This document shows, one piece after another, positions 23,139 to 31,322 of a DNA stretch of 33,376 nt. The notes beneath the pieces are model-generated. The model made no database searches, was not told the origin of the DNA, and was given only the letters and a program-made list of their open reading frames with translations. The stretch lies in NCBI GenBank assembly GCA_959020715.1, contig CAUESV010000019.1, positions 1 through 33,376 of the forward strand, written 5' to 3'. The stretch's first letter is position 1. Every line of letters starts with the position of its first letter. Source of the stretch: an uncultured Collinsella sp. (GTDB lineage Bacteria > Actinomycetota > Coriobacteriia > Coriobacteriales > Coriobacteriaceae). A program made the position numbers and the translations under genes.

Positions 23139-24038
23139 TTAGCGGCAAAGCTCCTTGATGCGCGCGACGGCGCGTTCGATGTGTTCTTGCGGGGTGGAGG
23201 CTCCGGCGGTGATGCCGATGTGGTGAGCGTCGGTAAACCACGCGGCCTGGAGCTCGGAAGCTTCCTCGATGTGATGCGTGTGCTCGCAGGCGTCTGCGCA
23301 AATCTGCGCCAGACGGCGGGTGTTGCCGGAGTTTTTGCCGCCCACGACGACCATGCAGTCGCAGCGGTTGGCGAGTGCGGCGGCGGCCTGCTGGCGCTCG
23401 CTCGTGGCGGCGCAGATCGTGTTGATCACACGCAGCTCCTGCACACGTGGGGTGATGGCAGCTACGATCTCGGCGAGGTTCTGTGCGGTCTGGGTGGTCT
23501 GCACAACGAGGCCCACCTTGCCCTTGAGCGGCAGCGCGTCCGCATCGGCGGCACAGCTTACGACCTGCGCATCTTCGCCGGCGTGGCCCAGGATGCCCTC
23601 GACTTCGGGGTGGCCCGGCTCGCCCACGACCACCACGTGATAGCCCTCTCGTACCAGGCGCTCCGCCGCCACGTGGACCTTTTTCACGTAGGGGCAGGTG
23701 GCGTCGACCACGGTAAGACCGCGATCGTGGGCCGCGTCGATCACCTGCGGCACCACGCCGTGGGCGCGGATGATTACGGTGCCCGACACGGCGTCGTCCA
23801 GGGTCTCGGCCAAGCCAATGCCGGCCTCGGCGAGCTCGCGCACCACGATGGGGTTATGGATGAGCGGCCCCAGGGTATGGACCCGAGCGCTCTCCCCTGC
23901 CTGCGGCGCGGCAGCCAGCGCCATGTCGAGCGCGCGCTGCACGCCGTAGCAGGTACCGGCGTGGGCCGCTATCTCGATGGTGGGCGCGCCGTCCTGGTCG
24001 GACGCGGTCGCGGTGGTGCCGATAACGTTCTCGTCCAT
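23139..24038 (-). CDS. ispH: 4-hydroxy-3-methylbut-2-enyl diphosphate reductase
   Basis: 299-residue Fe-S enzyme, the last step of the MEP isoprenoid pathway. The three cluster cysteines are visible: Cys30 in GTCYGV, one in DATCPYVKK and one in NTICAATSERQ. PLIHNPIVV, RAHGV, VVQTTQT and ITAGASTP are family motifs. I take the ATG at 24038, 2 bases after plsC; the frame also has an ATG at 24068 inside plsC. It indicates the MEP route rather than mevalonate for isoprenoids. The N-terminal 20 residues are less conserved. Confidence 0.96.
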   Translation of the reverse strand: MDENVIGTTATASDQDGAPTIEIAAHAGTCYGVQRALDMALAAAPQAGESARVHTLGPLIHNPIVVRELAEAGIGLAETLDDAVSGTVIIRAHGVVPQVIDAAHDRGLTVVDATCPYVKKVHVAAERLVREGYHVVVVGEPGHPEVEGILGHAGEDAQVVSCAADADALPLKGKVGLVVQTTQTAQNLAEIVAAITPRVQELRVINTICAATSERQQAAAALANRCDCMVVVGGKNSGNTRRLAQICADACEHTHHIEEASELQAAWFTDAHHIGITAGASTPQEHIERAVARIKELCR

Positions 24039-24040
24039 GG

Positions 24041-24769
24041 TTAGAACCTGCCCGGATGCTCGGTGCATAGTTCGTCTCGCATGGCGTAGACGCGGTTCAT
24101 GGCCTCGGACTCAAACCAGGCCAGGCGCTCCGTGCGCTTAAGCCCGGCCGGTGCGTCGGAAAGCGAGACGGCCTTGCCGGCGCGGATCCAGCACTTCTTG
24201 GGACGCATGATCTTTTTGCCCGTAGGCGTGATGTCGGACCAGCCGCAGATGGCGAGCGGGTTCACGGGTGCCTTGCCCATCTGGGCGATGAGCGCAAAGC
24301 CGCCGTGGACCTCGGGTTTAATCTCGCGCGAGCGGATGCGCGTGCCCTCGGGGAAGATCAGGACGTCCTCGCCACGCTGCAGCGCATGCTGGGCGGCACG
24401 CAGACACTTCATGTCGGCGGTGCCGCGCTCGACGGGAATACCGCCCACACGGCTAAAGGCCCAGCGTACGATCTTGCTCTTGGCAAACTCGGACTTAAAA
24501 ATGGGGCGAATGCGGCGGCCGCCAAAGAACAGCGCCGTCTCTACAGCCAAGAGCTCGGCCATCGAGGTGTGGTTGCAGATGACCACGCTGCCGCGGCCTT
24601 CCTGGCGCTCAAACAGCAGATCGGCGTCCTCGACCTTCCAACGCCACATGAGCTTGGAGAAGGCCCAAAGGATTGCCATGACCACGAAGACGGTGCCGCG
24701 GATGAGCGCAGGGAACTCGGCATAAGGGGCGTTGTAGTAATCCTCGGGCGTCTGCTTAAACAGGCGCAT
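24041..24769 (-). CDS. plsC: 1-acyl-glycerol-3-phosphate acyltransferase (PlsC-like)
   Basis: 242-residue membrane-associated acyltransferase that makes phosphatidic acid. A hydrophobic segment (about 22-42) precedes the acyltransferase motifs. Motif I is NHTSMAE (66-72), where the usual H-X4-D aspartate is replaced by glutamate (His67, Glu72). Motif III is FPEGTR (139-144), intact. VGGIPVERG fits motif II. AAAGGAGG lies 6 bases before the ATG. It sits 3 bases after cmk and 2 bases before ispH. The family is clear; the His-Glu pair is unusual and the exact acyl acceptor is not proven. Confidence 0.88.
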   Translation of the reverse strand: MRLFKQTPEDYYNAPYAEFPALIRGTVFVVMAILWAFSKLMWRWKVEDADLLFERQEGRGSVVICNHTSMAELLAVETALFFGGRRIRPIFKSEFAKSKIVRWAFSRVGGIPVERGTADMKCLRAAQHALQRGEDVLIFPEGTRIRSREIKPEVHGGFALIAQMGKAPVNPLAICGWSDITPTGKKIMRPKKCWIRAGKAVSLSDAPAGLKRTERLAWFESEAMNRVYAMRDELCTEHPGRF

Positions 24770-24772
24770 GGG

Positions 24773-25459
24773 CTACCTCCTTTGGTTGATGAGGTCCTCG
24801 ATAATGCGGACGACCTCGTCGATGGTGTGGGCGGTAGAGTCGACGTGCACGGCGTCCTCGGCGGGCACGAGCGGCGCGACCTCGCGGCTGCTGTCGAGCT
24901 TGTCGCGCTGCTTAAGGGCGTCGAGGGTCTCGTCGACCTCGGCCTCGAGCTGTGGCGTGCTGAGCGGCTGGGCGTCGTTTTCGTGGCGCTGAAGCACGCG
25001 GCGACGGGCGCGCTCACGCGGGTCGGCGGTCAAGAAGACCTTGACTTGCGCGTTGGGGAATACGACGGTTCCGATGTCGCGACCCTCGGCCACGATATCG
25101 CGGTCCTCAGCGGCGCGGCGCTGATGGATGAGCATGGCGGCGCGGACGCCCGGGTAGGCCGAGACCTTGGACACGTTGGCGTCGACCTGCGGGGTGCGAA
25201 TGGCAGCCGAGGCGTCCTTGCCGTCAATGGTCAGGCGAGTGTCTTCGCCAGTGCCGTTGGTAAAGCGAATTTCAATCTGCTCGGCGAGAGCGTCGATGGC
25301 CGCCTCGTCGTCCAGGTCGATGCCGCGGTCGAGCGCGGTGAACGTGACGGCTCGATACATGGCGCCCGTATCGAGCTTGTTAAAGCCCAGCAGGCGGGCG
25401 ATCTCCTTGGCGATGGTGGACTTGCCGGAACCGGCGGGGCCGTCGATGGCGACGATCAT
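24773..25459 (-). CDS. cmk: Cytidylate kinase
   Basis: 228-residue nucleotide kinase that phosphorylates CMP and dCMP. The P-loop is GPAGSGKST (7-15). KLDTGAMYRAVT, AEGRDIGTVVFPNA and the lid DPRERARRR are typical Cmk sequences. AAAGGAAG precedes the ATG. It follows rluB with a 66-base gap that shows no clear hairpin terminator. The rluB-cmk-der neighbourhood occurs in many bacteria. Confidence 0.97.
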   Translation of the reverse strand: MIVAIDGPAGSGKSTIAKEIARLLGFNKLDTGAMYRAVTFTALDRGIDLDDEAAIDALAEQIEIRFTNGTGEDTRLTIDGKDASAAIRTPQVDANVSKVSAYPGVRAAMLIHQRRAAEDRDIVAEGRDIGTVVFPNAQVKVFLTADPRERARRRVLQRHENDAQPLSTPQLEAEVDETLDALKQRDKLDSSREVAPLVPAEDAVHVDSTAHTIDEVVRIIEDLINQRR

Positions 25460-25525
25460 GCAATGCTTCCTTTCGGTGGTTGACGTGCTGGTATGATGCG
25501 CGGGCGCTGCGGGTTGGTGGTCTGT

Positions 25526-26503
25526 CTAGCCCGTGTAGCGCTCGCGGTAGGTGTTACGCTTGGGTGCGGAGCCGTGGCTGCCGTGGTGACGCGTGCGGGC
25601 CGCGGGCGTGTCCTGGGGCTTGCCGCTATTGCGCTTGGAGCTGGCCTGCTTAGGCGGGATGCCGCCGGCCTTGAGGATCTGCACCTCGCGGTCGGTGAGC
25701 TCGCGCCACGAGCCCTTTGCCACGTCTTTGAGCTCAAGGCCTGCAAAGTTGCAGCGATGCAGGCGAATCACGGGATGGTGAATCTTGCCCAGCATGCGCT
25801 TGACCTGGTTTTTACGACCCTCGCGGATGATGACCTCCACGGCGGTGGTGCCGGGCTTGACGCCTTGCGGAGCCACGGCCTCGGCTTCGCGTGCGGTAAT
25901 GACGCGACAGATCGCCGGCTGGCACAGGCCGTCGTCGAGCTCGATGCCACGGCGTAGCGGCATGAGGTCCCGGTCGGACAGTTCGCCGTCAACGAGAGCC
26001 TGGTAGGTCTTGTAGACGTGCTTGCTGGGGTGCAACAGGTCCTGCGACAGGTCACCGTCGGTGGTAAAGAGCAAGAGGCCCGTGGTGTCGCGGTCCAGGC
26101 GACCCACCGGGAACAGGCCCGGAAAGCGGTCGCGGGGAACCAGGTCGGCCACACAGGGGCGCTCCTGCGGGTCGCTCATGGTGGTGAGGTAGCCGGTCGG
26201 CTTGTAGAGCATCAGGTACACGGCGCCCTGGTTGAGCATGACCGGCATGCCATCGACCTCGATGTGGTCGCGGTCCACATCGACCTTGGTGCCTAGCTCG
26301 GTCGCGATCTGGCCGTTGACGGTCACGCGGCCGGCGGTCATCAGGTCCTCCGAGCCGCGGCGGCTCGCCACGCCCGCGCGCGCCAAAAAGCGCTGTAGGC
26401 GCATGGTATGCGGGTAGACGGGCTGGGCGTCGGACTTGTGCGCATCCGCGCTGGACGCCGCAGCGCCGGCGCGCGACTCCCCTGCTATGTTAGTCCTCGT
26501 CAT
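25526..26503 (-). CDS. rluB: 23S rRNA pseudouridine synthase (RluB type)
   Basis: 325-residue RsuA/RluB-family pseudouridine synthase. The S4 RNA-binding domain is at about 36-85 (MRLQRFLARAGVASRRGSED). The catalytic motif GRLDRDTTGLLLFT contains Asp137, and REGRKNQVKRML follows. I start at 26503 because GGAGGATACGC precedes that ATG, with a 14-base overlap into scpB; an internal ATG at 26404 would begin right at the S4 domain but has no ribosome site. The last 45 residues are a basic, low-complexity tail (Lys, Arg, Ser, His). The exact 23S target uridine is inferred from the scpB-rluB order. Confidence 0.92.
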   Translation of the reverse strand: MTRTNIAGESRAGAAASSADAHKSDAQPVYPHTMRLQRFLARAGVASRRGSEDLMTAGRVTVNGQIATELGTKVDVDRDHIEVDGMPVMLNQGAVYLMLYKPTGYLTTMSDPQERPCVADLVPRDRFPGLFPVGRLDRDTTGLLLFTTDGDLSQDLLHPSKHVYKTYQALVDGELSDRDLMPLRRGIELDDGLCQPAICRVITAREAEAVAPQGVKPGTTAVEVIIREGRKNQVKRMLGKIHHPVIRLHRCNFAGLELKDVAKGSWRELTDREVQILKAGGIPPKQASSKRNSGKPQDTPAARTRHHGSHGSAPKRNTYRERYTG

Positions 26504-27218
26504 GCGTATCCTCCGCAGTGTCGTCGGTGGCCATTGATTTCTCGCCGCCGACTGCCTCGACATCATCAATAACGGGATCGAGCAGCTCGCGCTCTTCGTC
26601 CAGATCCTCGGCCTGCTCCTCGAGCGTGGATTGAATGCTGCGGCCGCTCAGGCGCTCGCGGATAAATTGACGCGACTGCTCGTCGGGGGCAAACTGCTCC
26701 AGATCGGGAAGGTCGCGGGTGGAGCGCAGACCGAACTTCTCCAAAAAGGCGTTGGTCGTGCCGTAAATGATAGCCTGACCGCGCTGGGGGTCACGGCCGA
26801 GCTCGCGCACCAGTCCCTTGTCAACGAGCGACGCAATGACGCCGTCGGAGTTGACGCCGCGGATGCCCTTGACAACCTCTCGCGTAACGGGCTGGTGATA
26901 AGCGATCACGGCTAGGGTCTCGAGTGCCGCCTGCGACAGCTTTTGCGTGTCCCAGCTCAGCACGTAGGCCTCGACCACGTCGTGGTAGGCGGGATGCGTA
27001 AACAGGCGCCAGCCGCCGGCGACCTCGCGCAGCTGAAAGCCGCGGTTGGCCTCCTCGTACTCAACTTTGAGCTCGGCGAGCAGCGATGCGCACTCGCCGG
27101 GGGCGATATCCAGCGCACCAGCCAGCGCAGGCGCGCTCACGGGATCGCTCGACACCAGCAGGAGCGCCTCCAAGGCGCCTTTGAGACTGTTTGTCTCCAG
27201 CGTGGAAAGGGTTGACAT
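26490..27218 (-). CDS. scpB: Segregation and condensation protein B
   Basis: 242-residue kleisin-associated winged-helix protein of the SMC-ScpAB condensin complex. Core motifs are LKGALEALLLVSSDPVS, YHQPVTREVVKGIRGVNSDGVIASLVDKGLV, and TNAFLEKFGLRSTRDLP. A long acidic C-terminal tail (about 185-242) is extra. AGGAGC precedes the ATG. It lies 11 bases after scpA. It should dimerise and bind ScpA. The smc gene is not in the window. Confidence 0.95.
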   Translation of the reverse strand: MSTLSTLETNSLKGALEALLLVSSDPVSAPALAGALDIAPGECASLLAELKVEYEEANRGFQLREVAGGWRLFTHPAYHDVVEAYVLSWDTQKLSQAALETLAVIAYHQPVTREVVKGIRGVNSDGVIASLVDKGLVRELGRDPQRGQAIIYGTTNAFLEKFGLRSTRDLPDLEQFAPDEQSRQFIRERLSGRSIQSTLEEQAEDLDEERELLDPVIDDVEAVGGEKSMATDDTAEDTHDED

Positions 27219-27229
27219 GGTTGCCGCTC

Positions 27230-28039
27230 CTATTCGGTGAGCTCGGGGCCCTCGCCGGGCACATAGGCCTCGGCGCCCTCGACGCGGTTGATGCGGATGG
27301 TTCCAAAAATCTCGTCCTGGCTCAGGGTGAGCGAGCCGCGCTTGGCGAGCTCCAGCATAGCCAGAAAGGTGACGACGAGCTGTTCGGTGGTGGCGTCGCC
27401 GTCCAGCAGCTCGCGGAAGGTACAGGTTTGGTGCGCCATGGTAAAGCGGTCGACCGAGGCCACCGTCAGGTCGAGCGGTACGCGATGCGGTGCCACGTGC
27501 TCGGCCTCCAGCAGAAAGGTCTGGCGCTTGCAGTCCAGGTCGGCGCAGATGACGGCCAGGCCGCGCAGGGTAATGCCGGCCAGATAGTCGGGCATAAGGC
27601 CCAAAAACTCGGGGTCGGGGCCGGCCACGCGCGGGTGCATGCGGCTCTCGGCCTGCATGCGGGCGCCAAGGGCCGCCGCCGCGCCCTTAAACTGCTTGTA
27701 GGCAATCAGGCGCTGGATCAGGACCTCGCGGAGGGCGTCGCCGTCAAGCGCACTGAGTTCCTCAAGGTCTTCGTCGTCCTCGTCATCGTCGACGGATTTG
27801 CTGGGGGCCTCCTGCGGCACCAGCGAGGCGGCCTTGATGTCCAATAGGGTTGCCGCGACCAGCAAAAAGTCGCTCGCAACGTCCAGGTCCAGTGCCTCGA
27901 TGCGCTCGGCCTCGGCAAGGTATTGCTCGGCCACCTCGCTAATGGAGATAGCGCCGATATCTACTTTTTGGCGGGTTACCAGCTGCAGCAGCAGGTCGAA
28001 CGGTCCGCTGTAGACCTGCGTCGACACGCGATACGACAT
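27230..28039 (-). CDS. scpA: Segregation and condensation protein A (kleisin)
   Basis: 269-residue kleisin of the bacterial condensin. The N-terminal domain has YSGPFDLLLQLVTRQKVDIGAI and DFLLVAATLLDIKAASLVP; the C-terminal winged helix has TFLAMLELAKRGSLTLSQDEIFG. An acidic linker with many Asp/Glu lies at about 98-110. AAAGGAGG lies 6 bases before the ATG. It follows the M50 protease gene with an 84-base gap that holds only weak hairpins, so the run may continue through it. Confidence 0.96.
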   Translation of the reverse strand: MSYRVSTQVYSGPFDLLLQLVTRQKVDIGAISISEVAEQYLAEAERIEALDLDVASDFLLVAATLLDIKAASLVPQEAPSKSVDDDEDDEDLEELSALDGDALREVLIQRLIAYKQFKGAAAALGARMQAESRMHPRVAGPDPEFLGLMPDYLAGITLRGLAVICADLDCKRQTFLLEAEHVAPHRVPLDLTVASVDRFTMAHQTCTFRELLDGDATTEQLVVTFLAMLELAKRGSLTLSQDEIFGTIRINRVEGAEAYVPGEGPELTE

Positions 28040-28123
28040 CTTCGACCTCCTTTGACGGCGCCTTCGCGGCGCGGTTTGGGTGCATGTTGCGACCGTTTTG
28101 CGCGGTCGACCTGTAAGTTTACC

Positions 28124-28807
28124 TTAGATGCCGGCGATTGCGAAGTTGAGCAGCCACTCGGCCAGCGGATACACGGTAACGTCGAAATAGCGGCCGATCA
28201 CGTCGATGCCGGTCCACATGGGCAGCAGATACAGCACAATGATGAGGATGGGCATGGCGTATTGCTGCAGGCGGTAGTAGTTGGCGAGCGCCTTGCCCTT
28301 GAGGAAGGGCACGATGATCGACGAGCCGTCGAGCGGCGGGATCGGGATGAGGTTGAAGAACGCGAGTGACAGGTTGACTACGATGAACGTGGCGCCGAAG
28401 TTCATGATCTGCGATGCCACGGCAAAGGACATGCTGGTGTAGAGGTTGCCATAGGTCAGGCGCATGAGGGCGGCAGCAAGACACGCGAGTGCGATGTTCG
28501 ATGCAGGGCCGGCCGCACTCACCAGGACCTCGTCGCGCTTGGGGTGCTTGAGGTTGTTGAGGTAGACGGGCACGGGCTTGGCAAAGGCGAATACGGGACC
28601 GCCGGCGGCAAGCATAAGCAGCGGCAGGATGATGGTGCCAAACGGGTCGATATGGTTGAGCGGGTTGAGCGAGACGCGCCCGCGCGAACGGGCCGTCTTA
28701 TCGCCGAGTGCCCAGGCTGCGGCGGCGTGCGCGCTCTCGTGGATCACGATGCCAACGATGACGGCGACCGCGCTCGCGAGCAGGTTCATGATGTAGCTGC
28801 TGGACAT
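28124..28807 (-). CDS. Site-2 protease family (M50) membrane metalloprotease
   Basis: 227-residue intramembrane zinc protease of the small M50B group (like YwhC), with about six membrane segments. The zinc motif HESAH is at 23-27, and NLIPIPPLDGS near 153-163 gives the third ligand region. It lacks the PDZ domain of RseP/RasP-type proteases. It is next to scpA, a common arrangement in Gram-positive bacteria. Its substrate is unknown. The ATG at 28807 lies 9 bases after the small membrane protein gene. Confidence 0.93.
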   Translation of the reverse strand: MSSSYIMNLLASAVAVIVGIVIHESAHAAAAWALGDKTARSRGRVSLNPLNHIDPFGTIILPLLMLAAGGPVFAFAKPVPVYLNNLKHPKRDEVLVSAAGPASNIALACLAAALMRLTYGNLYTSMSFAVASQIMNFGATFIVVNLSLAFFNLIPIPPLDGSSIIVPFLKGKALANYYRLQQYAMPILIIVLYLLPMWTGIDVIGRYFDVTVYPLAEWLLNFAIAGI

Positions 28808-28816
28808 AGCGCTCCC

Positions 28817-29113
28817 CTAGCGGACGCGGCGCGAGGCGCGCGTGAGCAGGTAATCGGCCATAAATAGAATCACGGCCACGATGGCGTAATCCAGGCGGAA
28901 CACGCCGCCAAAGGGAGAAGTGATGACGCCGTAGCCGGCGATGGCGCTCGGCAGTGCGCGCGAAAGCTCGACGACAAAGCCCACAATCTGCAACTTGGCG
29001 GTGAGGCCGCTAAAGCACAGCAGCACGGTCATCGCGCTCATAAAGATGCCGCAGATGCGACAGGCGATGGCGATAATGCTTATCGCCACGGCAGTGGCCT
29101 TACGAGAGTTCAC
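28817..29113 (-). CDS. Small membrane protein of unknown function
   Basis: 98-residue protein with three hydrophobic segments (about 6-33, 40-60, 72-90) and a basic C-terminus (LLTRASRRVR). I recognise no family. The start is a GTG at 29113, supported by GGAGGAG 7 bases upstream. That places the start 14 bases inside the ABC-F gene, so translation is probably coupled. A longer frame to 29233 would lie entirely within ABC-F. Its place between an ABC-F factor and a site-2 protease gives no clear function. Confidence 0.65.
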   Translation of the reverse strand: MNSRKATAVAISIIAIACRICGIFMSAMTVLLCFSGLTAKLQIVGFVVELSRALPSAIAGYGVITSPFGGVFRLDYAIVAVILFMADYLLTRASRRVR

Positions 29114-31133
29114 GCGCGGTCTCCTCCTCGATCTGGGTGGAAAGCTCCAGCCATTCGTCCTCGAGCTTGGGCAGCTCTTGCTTAAGGCCGTTATATTCCC
29201 CCAGCGCGGCGTTGAACTTATCCTGATCGGCATAAAGCTCTTCGCTCGCCATCAATTCCATAAGCTCGTCATAGCGGGCACGCTTTTTGTCGAGCTCCGT
29301 CTCGATCTTCTTGAGCTGGTTGCGCACGCCCTTGAGCTTTTTGTTGAGCGCAGCGCGGGCCTGGGCTTCGGCACGTTTTTGCTCCTTGGTCTTTTTGCCC
29401 TCGGCCGGCTTGGAAGCGGCGGCGGGCGCATCGGGCTGGGTCGCGGTGACCTTAGCGGACTTGGCCGCGGCCGGTGCGCTCTCCCCTGCCGCCTCGGCGG
29501 CGGCGCGGGCTGCGAGGTCCTCGCGCTTGTAGAGGTAGTAGTCGTAGTCGCCGTCGTAGACCGTGACCTTACCGTCGCGGATGTCGATGATGCGGTTGGC
29601 CACAGCACGCACCAGGTGCTCGTCGTGGCTGATTAGCACGATGGTGCCAGGGAAGTTTTGCAGGGCGTTCTCGAGCATGTCCACCGAGTCGATATCCAGG
29701 TGGTTGGTGGGCTCGTCCAGGCACAGGAGTGCCTCGGGGGCCACTAGCATCTTTGCCAGGGCCAGACGCGCCTTTTCGCCACCGGAGAGGACGCGAACCT
29801 GCTTCTCGATGGAATCGTTGTCGCTAAACAGGAAGGCGCCCAGCAGGCTGCGCTGCTGCGGCACGGTCCACTTGGGCGTAACGGTGTCGATCTCTTGCAG
29901 GACGGTGTTGGACTCGGTCATGCCCTCGAGCGCGTGCTGGGCGTAGTAGGCCACACCCACGTTGGTGCCCAGATCGCGGGTACCGGTAGTGGGCGGCTCC
30001 AGACCGGCGAGGATCTTCATGAGCGTGGACTTGCCGGCGCCGTTGGGGCCGACGAGCGCCACGTGCTCGCCGCGGTAGAGCTTGAGGTCGATGTCGCTGT
30101 AGATGTGCTTGTCGCCGTAGGATTTGGAAACACCCTCCAGGCCCACGACCATGTCACCGGAGCGCGGCGGGTCGGGGAACTTAAAGTCGATGTGCTTGTG
30201 GCCCTCGGGCAGGATGACGAGCTCCTTTTTGATCTGCTCGATCTTGCGGATGCGTTCCTGCGCCTGGGCGGCCTTGGTGGGCTTGTAGCGGAACTTGTCG
30301 ACGAAGACCTGCATGTGGGCGATGTCGCGCTCCTGGGCGGCACGCTTGGCGCGCATCTGCTCCAGGTTGTCCTCGCGCTGCTTGAGGTAGCTGCTGTAGT
30401 TGCCGGTGTAGGTGGTCACGCGACGGTTTTCGAGGGCGGCGACGTGGTCGACGCAGGCGTCCATGAAGGCGCGGTCGTGGCTGACGATGAGCACGGCGCC
30501 GTCGTAGTTGGCGATAAAGCCGCGCAGCCACTGGACGCTTTCGAGGTCCAGGTGGTTGGTGGGCTCGTCAAGCAGCAGCAGGTCGGGGTGGCGTAGGAAT
30601 AGCTTGGCCAATGCGATGCGCATCTGCCAGCCGCCCGAGAACTCGGAGCACGGGCGCTCAAAGTCGGTGACCTTAAAGCCCAGGCCGGACAGGATTTTGC
30701 GTGCGTTGCTCTCGAGCTCGTAGCCGCCCAGGTGTTCAAAGCGGTCCTGGACCTGGCCGTACTCGTTAAGGAGTGCGTCGACGTCCTTGCCCTGCTCGGA
30801 GAGCTCGGTGATCTGGGCCTGCAGCTCGTTGGCGCGCTCGCCCATGCGGCGAATTTCCTTGGCGGCGGCCATGACCTCGGCAAGGATGGTGGTGTCCTTT
30901 TGCTCCAGGTTGGTTTCCTGCTCTAGGTAGCCCACCTGGCAGTCCTTGGCGTACTGGACCTGGCCGGCGTCGGGGCTGTCGATGCCCATGATGATCTTAA
31001 GCATGGTGGTTTTGCCGGCGCCGTTGGGGCCTACGAGCGCGAAGCGCTCGCCGGGGTTGATCTGGAAGGACGCGCCGCTAAAGAGGACGCGTGCGCCGAA
31101 GCTTTTTTCGATCTTGTCGACCAGGAGGATCAT
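29100..31133 (-). CDS. ABC-F family ATPase (ribosome-associated)
   Basis: 677-residue soluble protein with two ABC domains and no membrane segments. The first has GPNGAGKTT (35-43), EFSGGW and LLLLDEPTNHLD; the second has GPNGAGKST, VLSGGEKARLALA and LLCLDEPTNHLD. The linker between them is the ABC-F arm/linker (KFRYKPTKAAQAQERIRKIEQ). An Ala/Pro/Lys-rich stretch (about 540-590) leads into a C-terminal coiled coil, as in Uup/YdiF types. Such proteins act on the ribosome in translation or quality control. AAAGGCGG precedes the ATG. The tRNA-Ala terminator lies only about 32 bases upstream, so its promoter must be very short or transcription reads through. It heads the long minus-strand gene run. 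Confidence 0.92.
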   Translation of the reverse strand: MILLVDKIEKSFGARVLFSGASFQINPGERFALVGPNGAGKTTMLKIIMGIDSPDAGQVQYAKDCQVGYLEQETNLEQKDTTILAEVMAAAKEIRRMGERANELQAQITELSEQGKDVDALLNEYGQVQDRFEHLGGYELESNARKILSGLGFKVTDFERPCSEFSGGWQMRIALAKLFLRHPDLLLLDEPTNHLDLESVQWLRGFIANYDGAVLIVSHDRAFMDACVDHVAALENRRVTTYTGNYSSYLKQREDNLEQMRAKRAAQERDIAHMQVFVDKFRYKPTKAAQAQERIRKIEQIKKELVILPEGHKHIDFKFPDPPRSGDMVVGLEGVSKSYGDKHIYSDIDLKLYRGEHVALVGPNGAGKSTLMKILAGLEPPTTGTRDLGTNVGVAYYAQHALEGMTESNTVLQEIDTVTPKWTVPQQRSLLGAFLFSDNDSIEKQVRVLSGGEKARLALAKMLVAPEALLCLDEPTNHLDIDSVDMLENALQNFPGTIVLISHDEHLVRAVANRIIDIRDGKVTVYDGDYDYYLYKREDLAARAAAEAAGESAPAAAKSAKVTATQPDAPAAASKPAEGKKTKEQKRAEAQARAALNKKLKGVRNQLKKIETELDKKRARYDELMELMASEELYADQDKFNAALGEYNGLKQELPKLEDEWLELSTQIEEETARELS

Positions 31134-31164
31134 GGTGCCGCCTTTGACCTTGTGTTCCTATATG

Positions 31165-31193
31165 AAAAAAGGCCCCAACTTGCGTTGGAGCCT
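31165..31193 (-). terminator. Terminator of tRNA-Ala
   Basis: 10-bp stem (31184-31193 with 31170-31179, one G-T-type mismatch pair), 4-base loop and a run of six T on the minus strand (31170-31165). An identical copy, split by the IS element, lies at the right end of the window. Confidence 0.85.
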
Positions 31194-31208
31194 CATTCAA
31201 TGCTCGGG

Positions 31209-31281
31209 TGGAGACGAGGGGGATCGAACCCCTGACCTCTTGACTGCCAGTCAAGCGCTCTCCCAGCTGAGCTACGCCCCC
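31209..31281 (-). tRNA. tRNA-Ala (GGC)
   Basis: 73-base cloverleaf without encoded CCA. The anticodon stem CTTGA/TCAAG encloses CTGGCAG, anticodon GGC. The acceptor GGGGGCG pairs with CGTCTCC and includes the G3-U70 wobble pair that identifies alanine tRNAs. D arm TAGCTCAGCTGGGAGAGCGC and TPsiC arm GGTTCGATCC are normal. Confidence 0.96.
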
Positions 31282-31293
31282 GTGCGAAGAAGT

Positions 31294-31322
31294 ACTATAC
31301 GGGAACTCGGACGACGATGCAA
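31294..31322 (-). promoter_or_regulatory. Promoter of tRNA-Ala
   Basis: Minus-strand TTGCAT (31322-31317), 17-base spacer, TATAGT (31299-31294), 12 bases before the mature tRNA start. Good housekeeping-type match. Confidence 0.75.
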
